This document shows positions 25,810 to 39,409 of a stretch of 64,000 nt of DNA, piece by piece. Origin of the DNA: Terfezia claveryi (taxonomy: Eukaryota > Ascomycota > Pezizomycetes > Pezizales > Pezizaceae); assembly GCA_015179025.1 (NCBI GenBank), contig WHUX01000028.1:1-64000 (forward strand). Reading direction: 5' to 3'. Below the pieces are notes generated by a model. That model searched no databases. It had not been told where the DNA came from and was given only the letters and a program-made list of their open reading frames with translations. The translations under genes and the position numbers were made by a program. Positions within the stretch are counted from its first letter, which is position 1. Every line of letters starts with the position of its first letter.

Positions 25810-28800
25810 CTAAATTCCCGATGCAGTGCTGTTGAACGAATTCACAGCCAACCCAATTTTCTTGAACAGAAACTGCCTCGAGCTCTCATCTACTATCGGA
25901 ATAAACGGCCCTTGCCTATTTCCCCTCAGGTAAAGCACAATCCCGGTCTTCTCCATGTTGATTGTCTGGAGTTGATGAAGCGAGATATCCCACTCACAAG
26001 AAAGTTTCTTGGCTTTCACCATCATTATCCGGCTGCTCATGACTTAGCATTCTATAATTATAGAGAGGAAGGAAAAGGGACGAACTTGTATGTCAGCATA
26101 ACCACAGAGTCATGCTCTGAAAGGTCTAAATGCGCAATGTATTCTTCGTCAAAGTACTTTCCGCCATCTAGTTGCTTCAACCAAAATTGCCCTAATGCTT
26201 CCCTTTGGGAATATGGGCGGACAATTCCATCCTGCGGAATAAAGCGAGTAAGTCGCACTCTATCCAGACCCTCGGCATCAAAAACGGTCGTTGTATTGCG
26301 TATGCCTTCAGTGACATTGGATGCGAGGTCGAAAATGCCTATGGCTGGCTTGGTTGCCAACCCAACGACACCCTTACCTATTCCCTTGAAGAAGCCCAAA
26401 GCCCCCTCACGTTCAGCTCCTTCTAGAGGTTTTCGGCCAAGCCCAGTGACACCATCTACAAAACTACTCGCTAGAGACGTTGCTCCTTGTGTGACTCCAT
26501 ATAAGGCATGCTTAGGTCGATTTCGGGCTCGTGTCATACGCCTCCGGTCCTGGAATTGTTTATCTAAGGTGGCAGCGGTAAGGCCTGGGATTTTGAGCTT
26601 AGTAACTATCTCAAGACCCCTAGGAAACTCAACTGGATAGGTACCTTTTGAAATACTACCAGTAAACTTTGACAAACTGTCCGAAACCCCGAAAACCGAT
26701 TTTCTTACGAAACTCGTTGCACCCTTTGCAATTCCGATGCCGAACTCTTGGGGTCGATCCGTCATTATCAGCCCTTGGTAGGGTTCATAGAAAATGTCCA
26801 TGACGCCGGAGCTGATATTATTGAAGAGCCCAACAGGGTTTCCTAGGAAATCCGCTGATCCTAGCACTTTGTGTACTTGCATCAAGGCCTGTTGACTATA
26901 ATGGGTTTGTACGAGCCGGGAAAGCACTGGCAAGGAGACACGGGCATTTTCTAGCACCAGTGACGTCATCCTAATTGGAGCATCGTTGATGTTTCCTAAT
27001 GCCATGGTGAGAACGTTGACAAGGAACATGATTGGGTTGTGTGAAGACCGTTTATCCTCCACATTGATGACGTCGGTTCGGACAAAGGACAAATCAACTT
27101 GCATAGGTTGAATGTTCAGCACTTCAAAGTAAACATCCTTCTCGGCCTCCGTGAGCTTGGGCTCGGGAACATCTAAAGTTTCGTCACAGATCGGTTTATC
27201 ATGATCCTCCTTATCCCAGTCAGCCCCTGGAATCTTCAAGAAATCCAGAAGAGCATAGATGAAGTCTTCATCAAGCTCCAGAGTCATCTGCTGCAACAGG
27301 AAAGTGGCATATTTCATATAATAGACCCCGTAAGCTTCGACCGTGATAGTTAGTTCTCATCACAAGAGTGGAAATTGAATACAAAGACTCACAATCATTC
27401 TTCACTCTCGTTATTGAACTATGGATAGAAGGATGAACCTCCATCTCCGATCCCGTTTTTTGAACGACACTGGGGTAAAGTACAATCGGAAAAATGCCTC
27501 CATAGAGCTGATTGTCAATTTGAATCCATTTGACAATGAGATTTAATGTCTGGTAAAGGGAGGATTCCGTATACGTGACAACCACATCTCGAAACGTGAT
27601 ATAAGCTAGTTCCTTTAGTTTTGTATTTATCAACGAAATTCCTACACCGGCGAATCGAAGTTGAGTCCGGAAAGTCTCCCCACTGTCATTATCAATCACT
27701 TCAAAGCCTGGAGCACTGGCCATGCTGGTTACTGATGCGTTAATCTTCGGTTTATACAAACTCTTCGAAGGCTTATAATCCGACAGTACAAGAGTCTGGG
27801 TAGGGCCTTCAGCGGTGACATTAATGTCAATTGTAATCGGTTCACCGTCTCTCCTTGGTATGCGAAGGGGAATTGAGTTCCCAATTTCCGCTAGACGGAC
27901 ATGTCGTTCTTTGCCATTTGCTTGAATGACGAGCTCCTTCGTTTTCGCTGCGGGAAAATCCCAAGCATACGGCATGATACTTCTAGCAGGCAGCCTGTAC
28001 CTTACAGGTTTCCAAGGAGTATCGCTATTATCTTCATCATCGTCATACGGATCCTGCAACAGTCAGCAAGAGTTAATCTGGTATAAAACCGCGCACAAAT
28101 CTACTTACTGCTTGGTAAAACGTAAATTCAACGTGACTTTCATTGCGAATTGAGAATGGCCAATTCTTGGTTTCCATGCTGATGTGCAAAAAAATGGTCG
28201 ACTGCTCAGCTAGAATATCTATACGCAGAAGCTTCTGTCTTTGTGATGCCTTGGCAATTTTCAAGTGTATGCTACCTAAATCAGAGATGTTGAAAGGCGC
28301 AGTCCTAGTTTGTCAGCAAGATACAAAGGAAAGGGCGAGACAGTAAATTACCAGCTATTTTCTTCTCCAGGGAAGCATATACATAACTGCTTCTGGTATC
28401 CAGCCTTCATGAAGTGCAGAGGTAACAGCTCCCCAGGTTTTAGAGCCATAACATTAGGTGACGTCCATTCCCGCACATTAATCTCTTCGGACAGTCGGCT
28501 CTTGAGTATGAAGCGCGGAGTAAGGGTGACGATTTTCGACATCTTGTACTTGCCCCTACCTTCCTCAACGTAAATACCTATATGAATATCCTCGTTCGGC
28601 TTTGAAGCTGATGTGATAACAAACTCAGAGGAGCTGCCAATAGCCTCGAAGCTCTGAGGCCTGCTCCAGTTAGAGTCACCAACTTTTAAGACAGCTCGGT
28701 TTTGACCATCCTCATTGGGGAACGAGAACATGTATGGTGTTGGCTTTTGCCTGGGCCCAGAGCCTGTGATCTGTTAGGGCTGTAGAACTGTAAAGTGTTA

Positions 28801-31800
28801 AGAAGACTTGCCTCTTTGTACTTGACCTGCGGCGGCCTTTGCACTCTGTAACAGAGATTTCGATTTTACCATTATATCCATACCAGTCTTGTTGAGGATG
28901 ACGTAAGGACTATACACAGCTACACGGAAAGCTCCACCACTCTCGGGAATCGGGCTAATCTAGAGTGAGTATACGCTGCACAAAACCGGAGAAAAGAAAC
29001 CCACAAATAATGTAATTTCAAAGATAGCTCTAAGCGTTGCTTGTCGACACACGTGAGTGTGTTTTCCCGCTCATACTCGGTGTTATTAGAATTAATGATC
29101 GCAAATTCACTTCGGTTAAATACTACACTATATTAGACTAACACGAGTGTTAACTTCGCAAGGGTGAAGTACCTGTATCTTGCATATCGATACTCATTAG
29201 AAGCAAATGGGATAGTTCTACTACGTGGACTGGGCTTAGTCCCCCCTTCCGAAGAAAATTGGCCCACTCCTTTTTGGTGTTCTTATCATATATCCTAAAC
29301 TTGAAGTCGTAGGGAAGAAGGTTCTGAACTTCCAATGGTGCCGACAAGCTGATTTTCATATATGGATAAGAGCTATTCCTAACATCAGGTTTGTATTCTA
29401 TGCAATTTTGAGATACTTCACTTACATTGCTGGAGTGGGCGAGGAAGAAGAAGATGGTGAAGCAGAATTCTTTCGAATATTGGCGTGCATATGGAAGCAG
29501 AATGGTGTAGTATTTTGGGGCTCGGTTGCCCTGCAGACAAAGCTCCGGGTCGGTTGCCGTATCAAGTCCCTCCAGAATAATCTGTCCTGGGACCAGGTAA
29601 ACCCGAACCCAGCTGAAGGATCATTAGCCACATATAGTAAGCACGGGGTCAGATAGACTCACGATCAGGCCGAACAACAAAGTTGTTGGTATATGCAAGC
29701 TCAATTGGAGCCGGCTGACTGTCTCCAGGTGCAATTTTGTATATCTTGATAATATTCCTCAACTCTTTATCAAGAATACCTAGCTCAATTGAAATTTGGG
29801 TGTTGTTGCTGATGAGCATGGGCGACCTGAAAGTAATATACTTGACATTGTTTGCACCAAGATGAATTTCGCATAGCAGTAGATGAAGAACATCAGCCTT
29901 GGGAGGACGAAGAGCATATAATGTTTCCCCTTCCTTGTTGACAGGGATTTCCTTTATACTCTCATAAGGAGTGTCCTCTAATTTGACACCAACAAGACCA
30001 CTCGTTCCTTCCGGACTCAAATTCTACAGTGGCACAACATTAGGTTGTTATTTAGGAATCTTTGACTGGGAATGTCTACCTCTCTCATCTTTTCCCATTC
30101 TTCGAATCTCCATGGAACTTCGTCCCCATCATCTAACTTCACTGCCATTTGCTCGCTTTCCAGTAGGGTTTCTGTCACTGCCCAAACATGCAAACTGTAC
30201 CCTGTTTGATTACGGATCCGATATGGCGCATCGGCGCCTCGTGGCTTCGTGAGCATATCCTCATCTTGTTGCATGAACTGCGCAGCTTTCATAGCCAGGG
30301 CAATTGTTTGGGAGGTGATTGTGATCTCCAACATCTTGCGGGATAACAGGTCAATCGAGAGTCTATCTGGATTTTGATTCCGACGCATCTGGAGATCTGC
30401 ATAAGAACTTGTTAGGCAAATTGAGTTGATATTCAACTTACATGAAAACCAAGCTGCCATGGTTCAATGAGTGGCTCCCACGCAGACTTCGAGAAATTAT
30501 ATATGTTCACAAAAGTCTCTAAGCTGGTATCGGCAGTCATCTGTCAAAAGTGAGTACAAAGCCTTTCTATCAGTTGTGAAAATGATACTCACCTCTCCAG
30601 TCCAGTCCTTCAGTTCTACTGTAAAATGTTTCACGCTAACATCCAAAAGCGGCAACTCATGCGTATCGCCAATAAGAATTACTCTCATCCCGGCAATTAC
30701 GGCCTTCAACTCCTCTCTCCGCACAGTATTCGGGCTAGTGGATGGCCTTTGTTGTGACGTTGGCGTGGATTTCGTCGTTGTCAACGACTTTGCCTTTCTT
30801 TTCACAGCCGAAGAGACTCTGTCAGTTGGGGGGCGCTTCCCTAGCGCACCGCTTTTGATCGGTGTGGCTTTGGCAGTGGTATCAGTTGTTTTGTCCTTCG
30901 GTTGTGACATCTCGGAGGCCTTTGCCATAATTTGTGTAGCAAGAAGAATGTCCCTAAGGGAAACACGAAGAACAAGAGGGTCAATGTCCACCGCTATGCT
31001 CGTCATTGTGTTGAATAGCCCCAGATCCTTGTTATCCAGAGAAACATTGAGATTGAAGTCGTCCAGTACACGTAATCTGTTTTCATCAAACTTGTCCATT
31101 CGACACAAAAACATTCCCACTCGCGAGATTTGTAAGGTAAGCGCATGTTGCTGTGATAGAAGGACCTGCTTGGTTCCCAGAACGATGGCTTCGGAACTGC
31201 TGCTACTTGCATTGGCAATAAGGATAACCTGTGAATTAACGACGTTCACTCTGTAAGATATATTCATTGGTCGCCGGGATTGCTGGGGGGTCTTCTTCTG
31301 TGCCTGAGGCTTTGTTCTAGGGACAACTTTATTTTTGATTGACACTGCAGAGTCAGAGACAGAGTCCTCTGAGTCCGAAGCTTCGCTTAAATCTATGTCC
31401 AAGGTTTCCGCAGGCTTTGCAAAGGCGTCCATGACAAAATCTTTCAAGGCGAAGATATAATCCAATGCAAAGATGATCCTTGGGCTGTCTACTGTTAATA
31501 GCGCAACAAGATTTCGCTCGCTGCCCCCAGAAATTGTCACACTTGCCATGAACTGAGCACCATCAGTATTGGATGAAGACATGATGTTTCTGAACTTGTT
31601 TGTCCCCATACGGCGGCTATCTTTGATGTTGAAGGAATTGATTAGCAACTCTGACTCTAAAGATCCATCACTTATCATGCGGAGCTTCAAATTCGTGTTG
31701 TCTAAGTAAGCTCTGGAGAGGCTTGCGGCGTGTAGATCTCCAACTGGCTTATCTGCGTCGGATTCGTATAGCTCCATACCTATTTGGCCGATTTTGAAGA

Positions 31801-34800
31801 CCAAATCCACCTTTGTCCATGCGCCTGGGCGCACTCCCAGCTCAGGATGCATATCCGCAGAATATGTGTCCACAGACGAAGAATTTGATTGTACTTCCGA
31901 TTCACCACTTTCGGGTACGTATAATGTAGGTGTTGGTGGGTAATTTATGTTATCTTCATCCTCTGATACCCCAACAAAGACGGTAGGAATTGATCGTGAA
32001 AGTTCAAGCAGCAGCCGATATTGGGTTTGAGTTAATTTCAAATTCAGGTCGGACATTTCTCCTTGTACCTACAGCACATAGATAAGAATCAGCATCCAGA
32101 TAGAGATGGCCTAAATGATAAATACCTCGAGGTCTGGTCTTGGGACGTCCTCCTGATGCTCCATATATGTCATTCCAAATCCAAGATCTAGCTCATCAAG
32201 CAGCTCTAGTTCCTCTGTAACGTCTTCCTCGTAATGGAATTCTGAAGTTAATCGAGTTTTCCGAATTCCAGTTGATATCTTGTTAACAATGTAGGGATTG
32301 CTTGAACCATCCAGAGGAACAAATTTATTTTCGGCGTAAATTTCCCCCAGGTAAGCCGTGAGAAGGTCTCTAGTGGTCTCGCCTGACTCGGAAACTCTCG
32401 GAAATACGATAATCGGCGTCCGCACAATGATATCAAAGTGAATTTTATCCGGGTTTTGGATCTGACTGGCTTGGTTCATTGCCGCTTGACGGGCCGCATT
32501 GAACAGTGCCTGCATCTGACCAAATTTCACCGCAAAGTCAATGATCTTGCGGAAAGGTTCTTCAACAAAATTGACCTTCACGGAACCAGAACGGAGATAT
32601 ATTGAGGAGTTGTACCCTGGATACGAGCCATGTGCCCCTGGATCAAAAGTCTCGTAGCGGAAATCTGCTAGTTCGTCACCTTGAATACTAACAAGCTTTC
32701 GGAGGGGCGAGTCTGGTGCAGCCCCCTCGTTGATGTCGTCGATCAATGTGAAGTTTCCCAACCGCGCACCAAGCCTCATCGATTTGCCCCGTAAGAATAT
32801 AGCAACATCAGCGCTATTGAGGCTCAGAGTTGCAAGACGTATGCCGTCATAGTTGAGGATCAAAATGATACTCTTCAGGTCGATTTTAACCCGGATCTTG
32901 CTATCCTGAGATAAAGCCGGCCGGGATACTTGACTATCAGAGTTTCCTGTATCTGATTGTGATGGGGCAACAACATCAGGATTGGTGAAAGTAGTAAGGA
33001 TGAAATCCAGGAGGGTCAGAACGGTTTTTCTGGTTATGATAACATTGATAGTTGATATAGAGACATCGACATTCGTCTCAATTGCTTCGTAGACAGTCAT
33101 GAACTCTGGTGACTGGGGGTTGACCTTCACGTATTTGACATAGAACAGTGGTTTCCCGGAATCTGAATTGAATCCATCTGAGGTTACAATTCTCCGGAAA
33201 TCTGGGGAAGGATTCTCATCCACCAGATCTTCTATGTTAAAGGATTTTAGTAGTACTTCAGCAACCATATCAAACGGCCGCAGATAGAAGTCTAGTTGGA
33301 AATGCTCCGCGACGAGGATTGCAAGCTCCTTCTCTGATTCGCCGCCATTGGGGTCGGAGCGAGAAAGCGAGCCTTGCAACTTGTCCACTTTGAATGTGAA
33401 CTCGAATGTCCTTTGTTGTATACTTGGGAGGCTGTCTGAAATGCCATCTGAAGCCTCCTCGAATCTATCGTCCCCACCATCTTCACTCTCGTCTGATATG
33501 ACCAGATCTTGCTGTTGCACAAATTGGAAAGCCTTTTTTTTGGTGATGTCGGCATACGTCGGAGAAGCTATGCCCTGTGTTGGTTGCCTGACCGTCTTCT
33601 CAGGAGGAACTGGGTTAATTTCCTCGAACTTCGGTATTGCCACATCAATAATTCTCATGAGAGCTTTATATTTCTTGTCTGATATAGATGCCTGCAAAAC
33701 TGGAAGGTGGCCGGATATTTTGAACTTAGTCAAATTCTGCGCCTTTGGTACTATTGAAATCTGGACAACAAAGTCAATATTGATGCGATCCACGATATAG
33801 AAATGCTTTTCGTCAGCAGTCGCATGCAGTTGGGACAAAGTCTCTTCAATCGACGGTCCAATGAGTACCTTGAATGTGTTAGTGGAAACAGATGCATGCT
33901 TATCGTCTGCGCTCATACCTGTGTAGAATGGAGCTTCAACAAGAACTTATCATACATCAAGTTCTCTAGAGCGGCATAATCATCGTCATCATATGTCTTC
34001 TGATGCTTCTTCTGTACTTCATCAATAAGCTCCTTTTTAACCAAATCACTGGTTAGACTAATGTGGCCAGCATCAATGATCAAACAGTTCGAAGTTTTTT
34101 TAGTGCAACTTTCTGGAACTATAATCAGAGGAGCTTGAAGATCCAACTTTGCGTTGAGAGTTTTGTGCTCCTCCAAAGCATACTCCAAACCTGCTCTTGT
34201 CTGCTGTCTAAGCCCTTCAACCGTTGCTCCTGCTGACTCCAACAGTGCCCCTATGCTCTCCATATGCCGCTCCGGGGGCTTGAAGAATTTCACGATTTCC
34301 ACGACAAACCTAGGATTATAAATAATCTCCATACTGCGCATTTTCGCTGTGACTGAGGAGTCTGCGCTTTGGTCAAGGGGATTCTGTTCAAAGGTAGCTT
34401 GGAAAAAAGGTTCATTTTGGTTACTCTCCTCAGAAACTTCCGCCAGTTCGTGTTCGACATCAAGCTCCTTAGTCCTCGAGCTTTTGTCGTTAGAGACTCT
34501 CGCCTCTTTTATCCTCACTATCTGAGGATACAGAGAGCCTGGCGTGGTACCATCAAATACCCGGAATCCAGCTAGACTTATCTCCCCATAGAAGGAGTCA
34601 GGACGCTGAAGTATCTTGGCTTTGAATGTATCGAATAGGAGCTGTAGGATTTCCGCTTGCTTCCCGTGCGGGTCTCCCCTCAAAGTGAAACTTCCTGTCT
34701 GTAAGCTCGCTTCAACCTGCATCTTCACCGTCTCCCGGGGTAAGTCAACTGCTTCTGCGATGACTTTTTTCTCATCCCAATCAATGGCCTCGTAAAACTC

Positions 34801-36705
34801 CTTTCTTTGTTGCTCAGTCATGACTGTGGACCCTTCATCCTCCTGTTCCTTTGTCTGTGGCGTAGTCGACGTACCCCACAGCCATGAACTCCAGCCTTGC
34901 GCCTGCTTAGGAGCTTCTTCCTGCTTTGGGACCAATGCCTTCTCCTTCTTCAACTGATTCCTGGCCAAGGATCTGTAGAAACGTAAATCCTCGTAAGACA
35001 GCTTCCACTCAAGTTTTTCAAGCTCTTCTGCTTCCACAGAAGTTATTGTTCGTTTCTTTCGCTTCTTGAACAGTTCAATATATCGTTTTCTATCGTCTCT
35101 CCTTTCTTCAAAGTATGCCCAAGACCATTGCCGATTCTTTTCGTGTATTTGCCTCAGAACTGCATTGCCTGCAAATCGGAACCAAGCACGAGGGTCCTGT
35201 TTAGGGGTGACTTTGGGCTGGTACTTCTTATGTTGCTGATGCCGAATATAGAAATGGAACAGGTCAACCATCATCAAGGCGTCCCTGTACTGATCCTCAT
35301 CCAACACAAACCCAATTTCATCGAAGAGGAGATTTGCCTTCATCTTTGGCGTATCACGAGAGGCTTCTTTGCTCATCTCTATCCTTCCAATTCCACTAAC
35401 CGGCTTTAGCACGAATTGGTGACCAGGAAGGGTATTTTCTCTGGTTGCAATGAGGTTATGGAAGGCCTGAATGACCTCATCATGCGTTGACTGTCCTCCA
35501 AAATGATTTGCGTCTGTATTCCAATAGATAGCGAGGGACCCGAGTCGGGCCAGCTTATGGGTTACTGGCACATTTTCATGAACAAATGCTGGCTCCCAAT
35601 TCTCGTTAGTGGACACCGCTGAAAACTCTTCTAGAGTGAGGCCCAGTGCAAATGGATGCTGAAAATTTGTTTGCACGTCAGCTGTACGACTCTACTGAAT
35701 AGAGATTTGGGGCTCAACTTACACCCGGGGTACTGATTGCGTCCTCATATCTGATATGTATGTTTTTGACAGTAACTTGGACATTGTCAATGATCTATCA
35801 CAGAGGTAAGCTACTGAGATTTTATTGTGAATGAAGAATTCAACCTTTGTTGTTAAAGATTCAGTAAAACTCTGGTTTTTTTTTTGTTCTTCGTCGCTCA
35901 TACCCACAGCCGTTCGCTCGCTGATGAGTTCTGCGCTATTTAGTTTCTCTTGCTTGAGTCTCTGTCTTCGCCGCTCCTCTTCGTCTTCGTCATACTGATG
36001 CTCAACCGCTTGTTAGAACTCGAAAGGTGCACAATCCGACTATATGCAAGCATATTACCTCCTGGTCAGCTTTTGGGGCTGCAAGTAGGTAAACATCCTC
36101 TATCAGGACCTTTACAGGCTTTCCTTTCAGGTTGCTCCAAGGTATTCTGCATAGCTAGTTAAATAAAGGAATTGAACAAACAATGGGTTGTTGACTAGAC
36201 TAACTGCAGCGTCAGTGAACCAAGGTGCCCTTGGACAACATTCAGAGGCAACTTCATCTGATCAAGAGCCTGTGAAGTAACAGTTAGGCCGTCGTCAAAC
36301 CACCACTAGTCACGATATATGCATACCTCCTTTCGCAGTTCCAGGTTTCGCAATTGCACGTCCCCACTTTTAAATTATGTTAATTTCAACATTGATTGTG
36401 ATACTGACAAGTACAGATGATGTACCTCCATATTCCTATATTCACTACATAACAGTCAGGTAAGGTCCTCTTGATACAAGCAGCAAGCAAGAGACAGGCG
36501 CCTTACACTGCTTCGGATCAAAGTTTTGGATATACCTTCATAAAAACAACTAATTAGTACAATACGTTTGTCAATAAGGATACAATATGCCAGCATACAT
36601 TCCCAGAAACCGATTCAGCAACGTCGCCACCTGAACCAAAGCTGTCTCAGCCTCCAAAGACGTTCAAGTTAAGTTTCACAGAAACCATACCAGTCCTTCC
36701 AGCAT
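25810..36705 (-). CDS. VPS13: VPS13, bridge-like lipid-transfer protein (multi-exon)
   Basis: The start is the ATG at 36705-36703: exon 1 (36705-36691) encodes MLEGL, followed by small exons giving [30 protein letters not shown] and [20 protein letters not shown], the classic chorein N-terminus. Large exons at about 33.9-35.7, 32.1-33.9 and 30.5-32.1 kb encode the repeating-beta-groove rod. The region at about 27.3-30.5 kb encodes the VAB/SHR-BD part. The C-terminal VPS13_C and PH-like end lies at 25.8-27.3 kb; the last intron (26033-26085) joins HDSVVMLTY to the final exon. The product should exceed 3,000 aa, like yeast Vps13 (about 3,100). The family moves phospholipids in bulk at contacts between ER, mitochondria, vacuole or endosomes. 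I count at least 20 exons; not every internal junction was resolved. The large frames show no stop or frameshift that splicing would not explain. It lies divergent to the DUF3429 gene. Confidence 0.96.
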
Positions 36706-37310
36706 TTTGCCTCAGTTCTCTCCACCGCAGTGGCTTCCTATTTGCAAAATAAGGGTCGCGCAGCAGAGTGTGGAGGAGTGTAGTATAGATTTGCAATGTC
36801 CGAGTGTTGCGTTGCAGTGCGTCGACTCGTTCCACAGCTGTTTGCGGGGGTGATTATATTACCTTGTTGTGTCAGGATTTCAACGGAAGGATAGTACTAG
36901 GTTGAGATGTGGAACCTAGTCTCCGGTGGCTTGAATGACTGCACTTAAGCTACATGGCCACCTAGCGAACGTCATCGAAATCATTTACACAAACCACTGC
37001 GATATGCTAAATTCCGATGCACCTCAATCTTTGATGTTAAGGTGTAAACAAGATTTTTAATCGCATAGGCATTCAATTGAATACATACTACTATAGTTCC
37101 AAGGAAGTGGCCGCGGTTGGCAACTGGATTCGACTACGTCATAGCAATAATTCATATTCCTCAGCGAACAAGACTATTTTCGCTTGCGCAGCTACTTAAA
37201 AAGGATTCATGTAGGAACCTAAGAGAGATAGCAGTATTTAAAATCAAAAATCACTCAATACTTAAGTACTTGAGAACTGTCAGAACCCATTGCTTTAAAT
37301 TCTAGGCACA
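36706..37310. promoter_or_regulatory. Divergent promoter region VPS13 / DUF3429 gene
   Basis: About 600 bp separate the VPS13 start (minus, 36705) and the DUF3429 gene start (plus, 37311), so both promoters must lie here. The half near the DUF3429 gene is AT-rich. I see no distinctive operator and no credible gene. Confidence 0.45.
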
Positions 37311-38836
37311 ATGTTTCGCTCAACGATTGTTCGAGCTTCGCATTCTATGGGGCTACACAACCCTAACTTGTTTCTCACAACTGGAAACCCCTCTTCCTGG
37401 GTATCTCGCCGATACATATGTCACCAGCTGAGCCACCGAGTCAAGCTTCACTCTCCCGCCATCCCTCAGCTTCAAGAGAACCTAAATTGTAACCCCATAC
37501 GAAATCCAGTTCTCCCGCAAGTGAAACTCATCTCATTCTCACCACGGAACTTAAGATATGAGACGAGAGACAAGAAAAGAGAGGAGGAAGTGCGTAGTGA
37601 AAAGCTGAGAGTTGATCCGGACTCTGTATCATCCACTAGCACAGTCACTCCAATCTTTGGTGACCAAAAATCGAAAACACCTGTGAGCGAGGCAAATGAT
37701 GTTGACATGTTGGCAGGCTTGATTTCTGAACTGGTAAGTCCTGTCGACCTGAAACTCGAGGCACCGTGCTGAAGTTTTAGAGTAGAGGACAGTGAGAGAT
37801 ACATTCCGTTTGCAAGATGTCCCGAAGGAGGTGTTTTATATTGGTATGGCGGGTCTTGTTCCATACGTTGCTACTACAGTTTCCACTTTATACCTCGTTT
37901 GGGAACTCAAATATTCATCATTGCATGGATTGGGATACATGGTACATAAAGAGACTACCGAAAGTTTATTAAATGTTTTGGAACCACTGCAGGTTGGCTA
38001 TGGTGCTGTTATTCTCTCATTTCTGGGTGCTATTCACTGGGGATTGGAATTTGCTGGCTACGGTAACAGAAAATCCTTCCGAAGATATGCCATTGGTCTT
38101 GTTGCGCCCGCGTTGGCATGGCCTACGGTGAGTCTGCCGAAGAGCATGTATGTCGTTAAAGTGGGGTGACTACTAATCCTCCATAGATCTTATTGCCGCT
38201 GCATGAAGCGCTGCTCACACAGTTCATTTGTTTCACGGGAATGTATTTTTTTGACACGTCGGCCACATCAGCTGGATTAAGTGAGGATAAACAGAAACCT
38301 AAGTAAAATACCGACTAACGAGATTCCCAGCACCGCCATGGTATGGCACATATCGATTTGTTTTGACACTTGTTGTTGGTGCCTCCATAGTTTTGACCCT
38401 CATTGAGAGAGGAAAAGTAAGATTTCAGACGTCGTATTACCCAATGCATGACAAACATGACAAGACACTAAGTGATCAATAGATAGGAGATGAGTTTGGG
38501 TACATTCCAAACCCAACCGAGCACCTCAGTCAAATTCGTGCAGAACAACGAGGCAATGTGGAAAAGGAGCGAGAAGAAAGATTGATGAAGCTAGAATTAG
38601 AAGCTCGTCAAACCAAAAGAAAGGAGGAGCAGGCTAAAATAGCAGACGAGAGCCTTGAAAGCCCTGAAGAGAGTGGCCAAGAGAGCTCAGAACAACAGGA
38701 AGAGGGAGGGGTGAAGCCGGGTAACAGGTCAAAACAGCAAGCGGAGCAGCAAGAAGCACAGCTTGAGCCGTCCGGGGAGAAAAAGAATATTGTACAAACA
38801 AGTCCTGATCCAAAGAAAACAGTGGATTATGAGTAG
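37311..38836 (+). CDS. DUF3429 / TMEM69-like mitochondrial inner-membrane protein
   Basis: Exons 37311-37733, 37786-38127, 38187-38280, 38331-38416 and 38483-38836 join in frame to give 432 aa. Residues 1-50 are rich in Arg, Ser and His with no acidic residue, like a mitochondrial presequence. Hydrophobic segments follow: one around IGMAGLVPYVATT, one around VILSFLGAIHWGLEFAG, one or two across the exon 2/3 junction (APALAWPT to ICFTGMYFFD), and one around FVLTLVVGASIVLTLIE. The motif GAIHWGLEFAGYG and the PPWYGTYRF element are what I associate with DUF3429. The C-terminal 110 residues are highly charged (Glu, Lys, Gln) and probably coiled or disordered. The biochemical role of this family is not established. 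An unspliced reading would stop at 37772, which supports the first intron. Confidence 0.85.
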
Positions 38837-39409
38837 CGGAGAGGCTGAAGTACCTAGAGGCTGCAGGACGCCCTATGATTGTTTTCTTTCATATATACTC
38901 ATACCGCATTTTTGATTCTACCTATGCGATATACAATAACATAATTCACTTTAAAACATGCAACCCAAGTTATCTATCTATCGAAGGTTTTATTAATAAC
39001 TACAGAGTATGTGGTACACGAAATCCTGACTTCTGCTACATAAAGCGATATATATACAGTTAGGATTCATTGCCACCTAACTGTATGAGAGAAAGGACAA
39101 AGGAAATTTGAGAAAGAAAATACATGCTGGTGCTTCGGGCTCCCCTGAGGATGTTATAAAATATTTGTGTAAGTTCTAAGGTCAAATGATGTCGCTGAAT
39201 CAGCCGCCAAGATTCTTGAAAGAAACCATGTGGTACCACAGTCCCGAGATTGGACCTTTAGGGCTCTGCCCCAAGCCCCACAGCCAGGCCCACACACTAA
39301 ACTAAGGATGACACTAAACTAAGATGTATCCGCAAATTTCTAGCAGCCATCAACAACAAGCGACAATTCTCCCGACACTCAAAGATCACTCACTACCTAG
39401 ATAAACGCC
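38837..39409. other. Intergenic region DUF3429 gene / eL8
   Basis: AT-rich 3' flank of the DUF3429 gene followed by the promoter of the eL8 gene. The short open frame at 38875-39063 has no recognisable domain. Confidence 0.45.

Noticed and set aside
25768..26640. 290-codon open frame on the plus strand
   Set aside because: It is antisense to the conserved C-terminal exons of VPS13, and its translation has no recognisable domain.
30471..31256. 261-codon open frame on the plus strand
   Set aside because: It lies opposite a large VPS13 exon; the Ser/Leu-rich translation is what a reverse-strand shadow gives.
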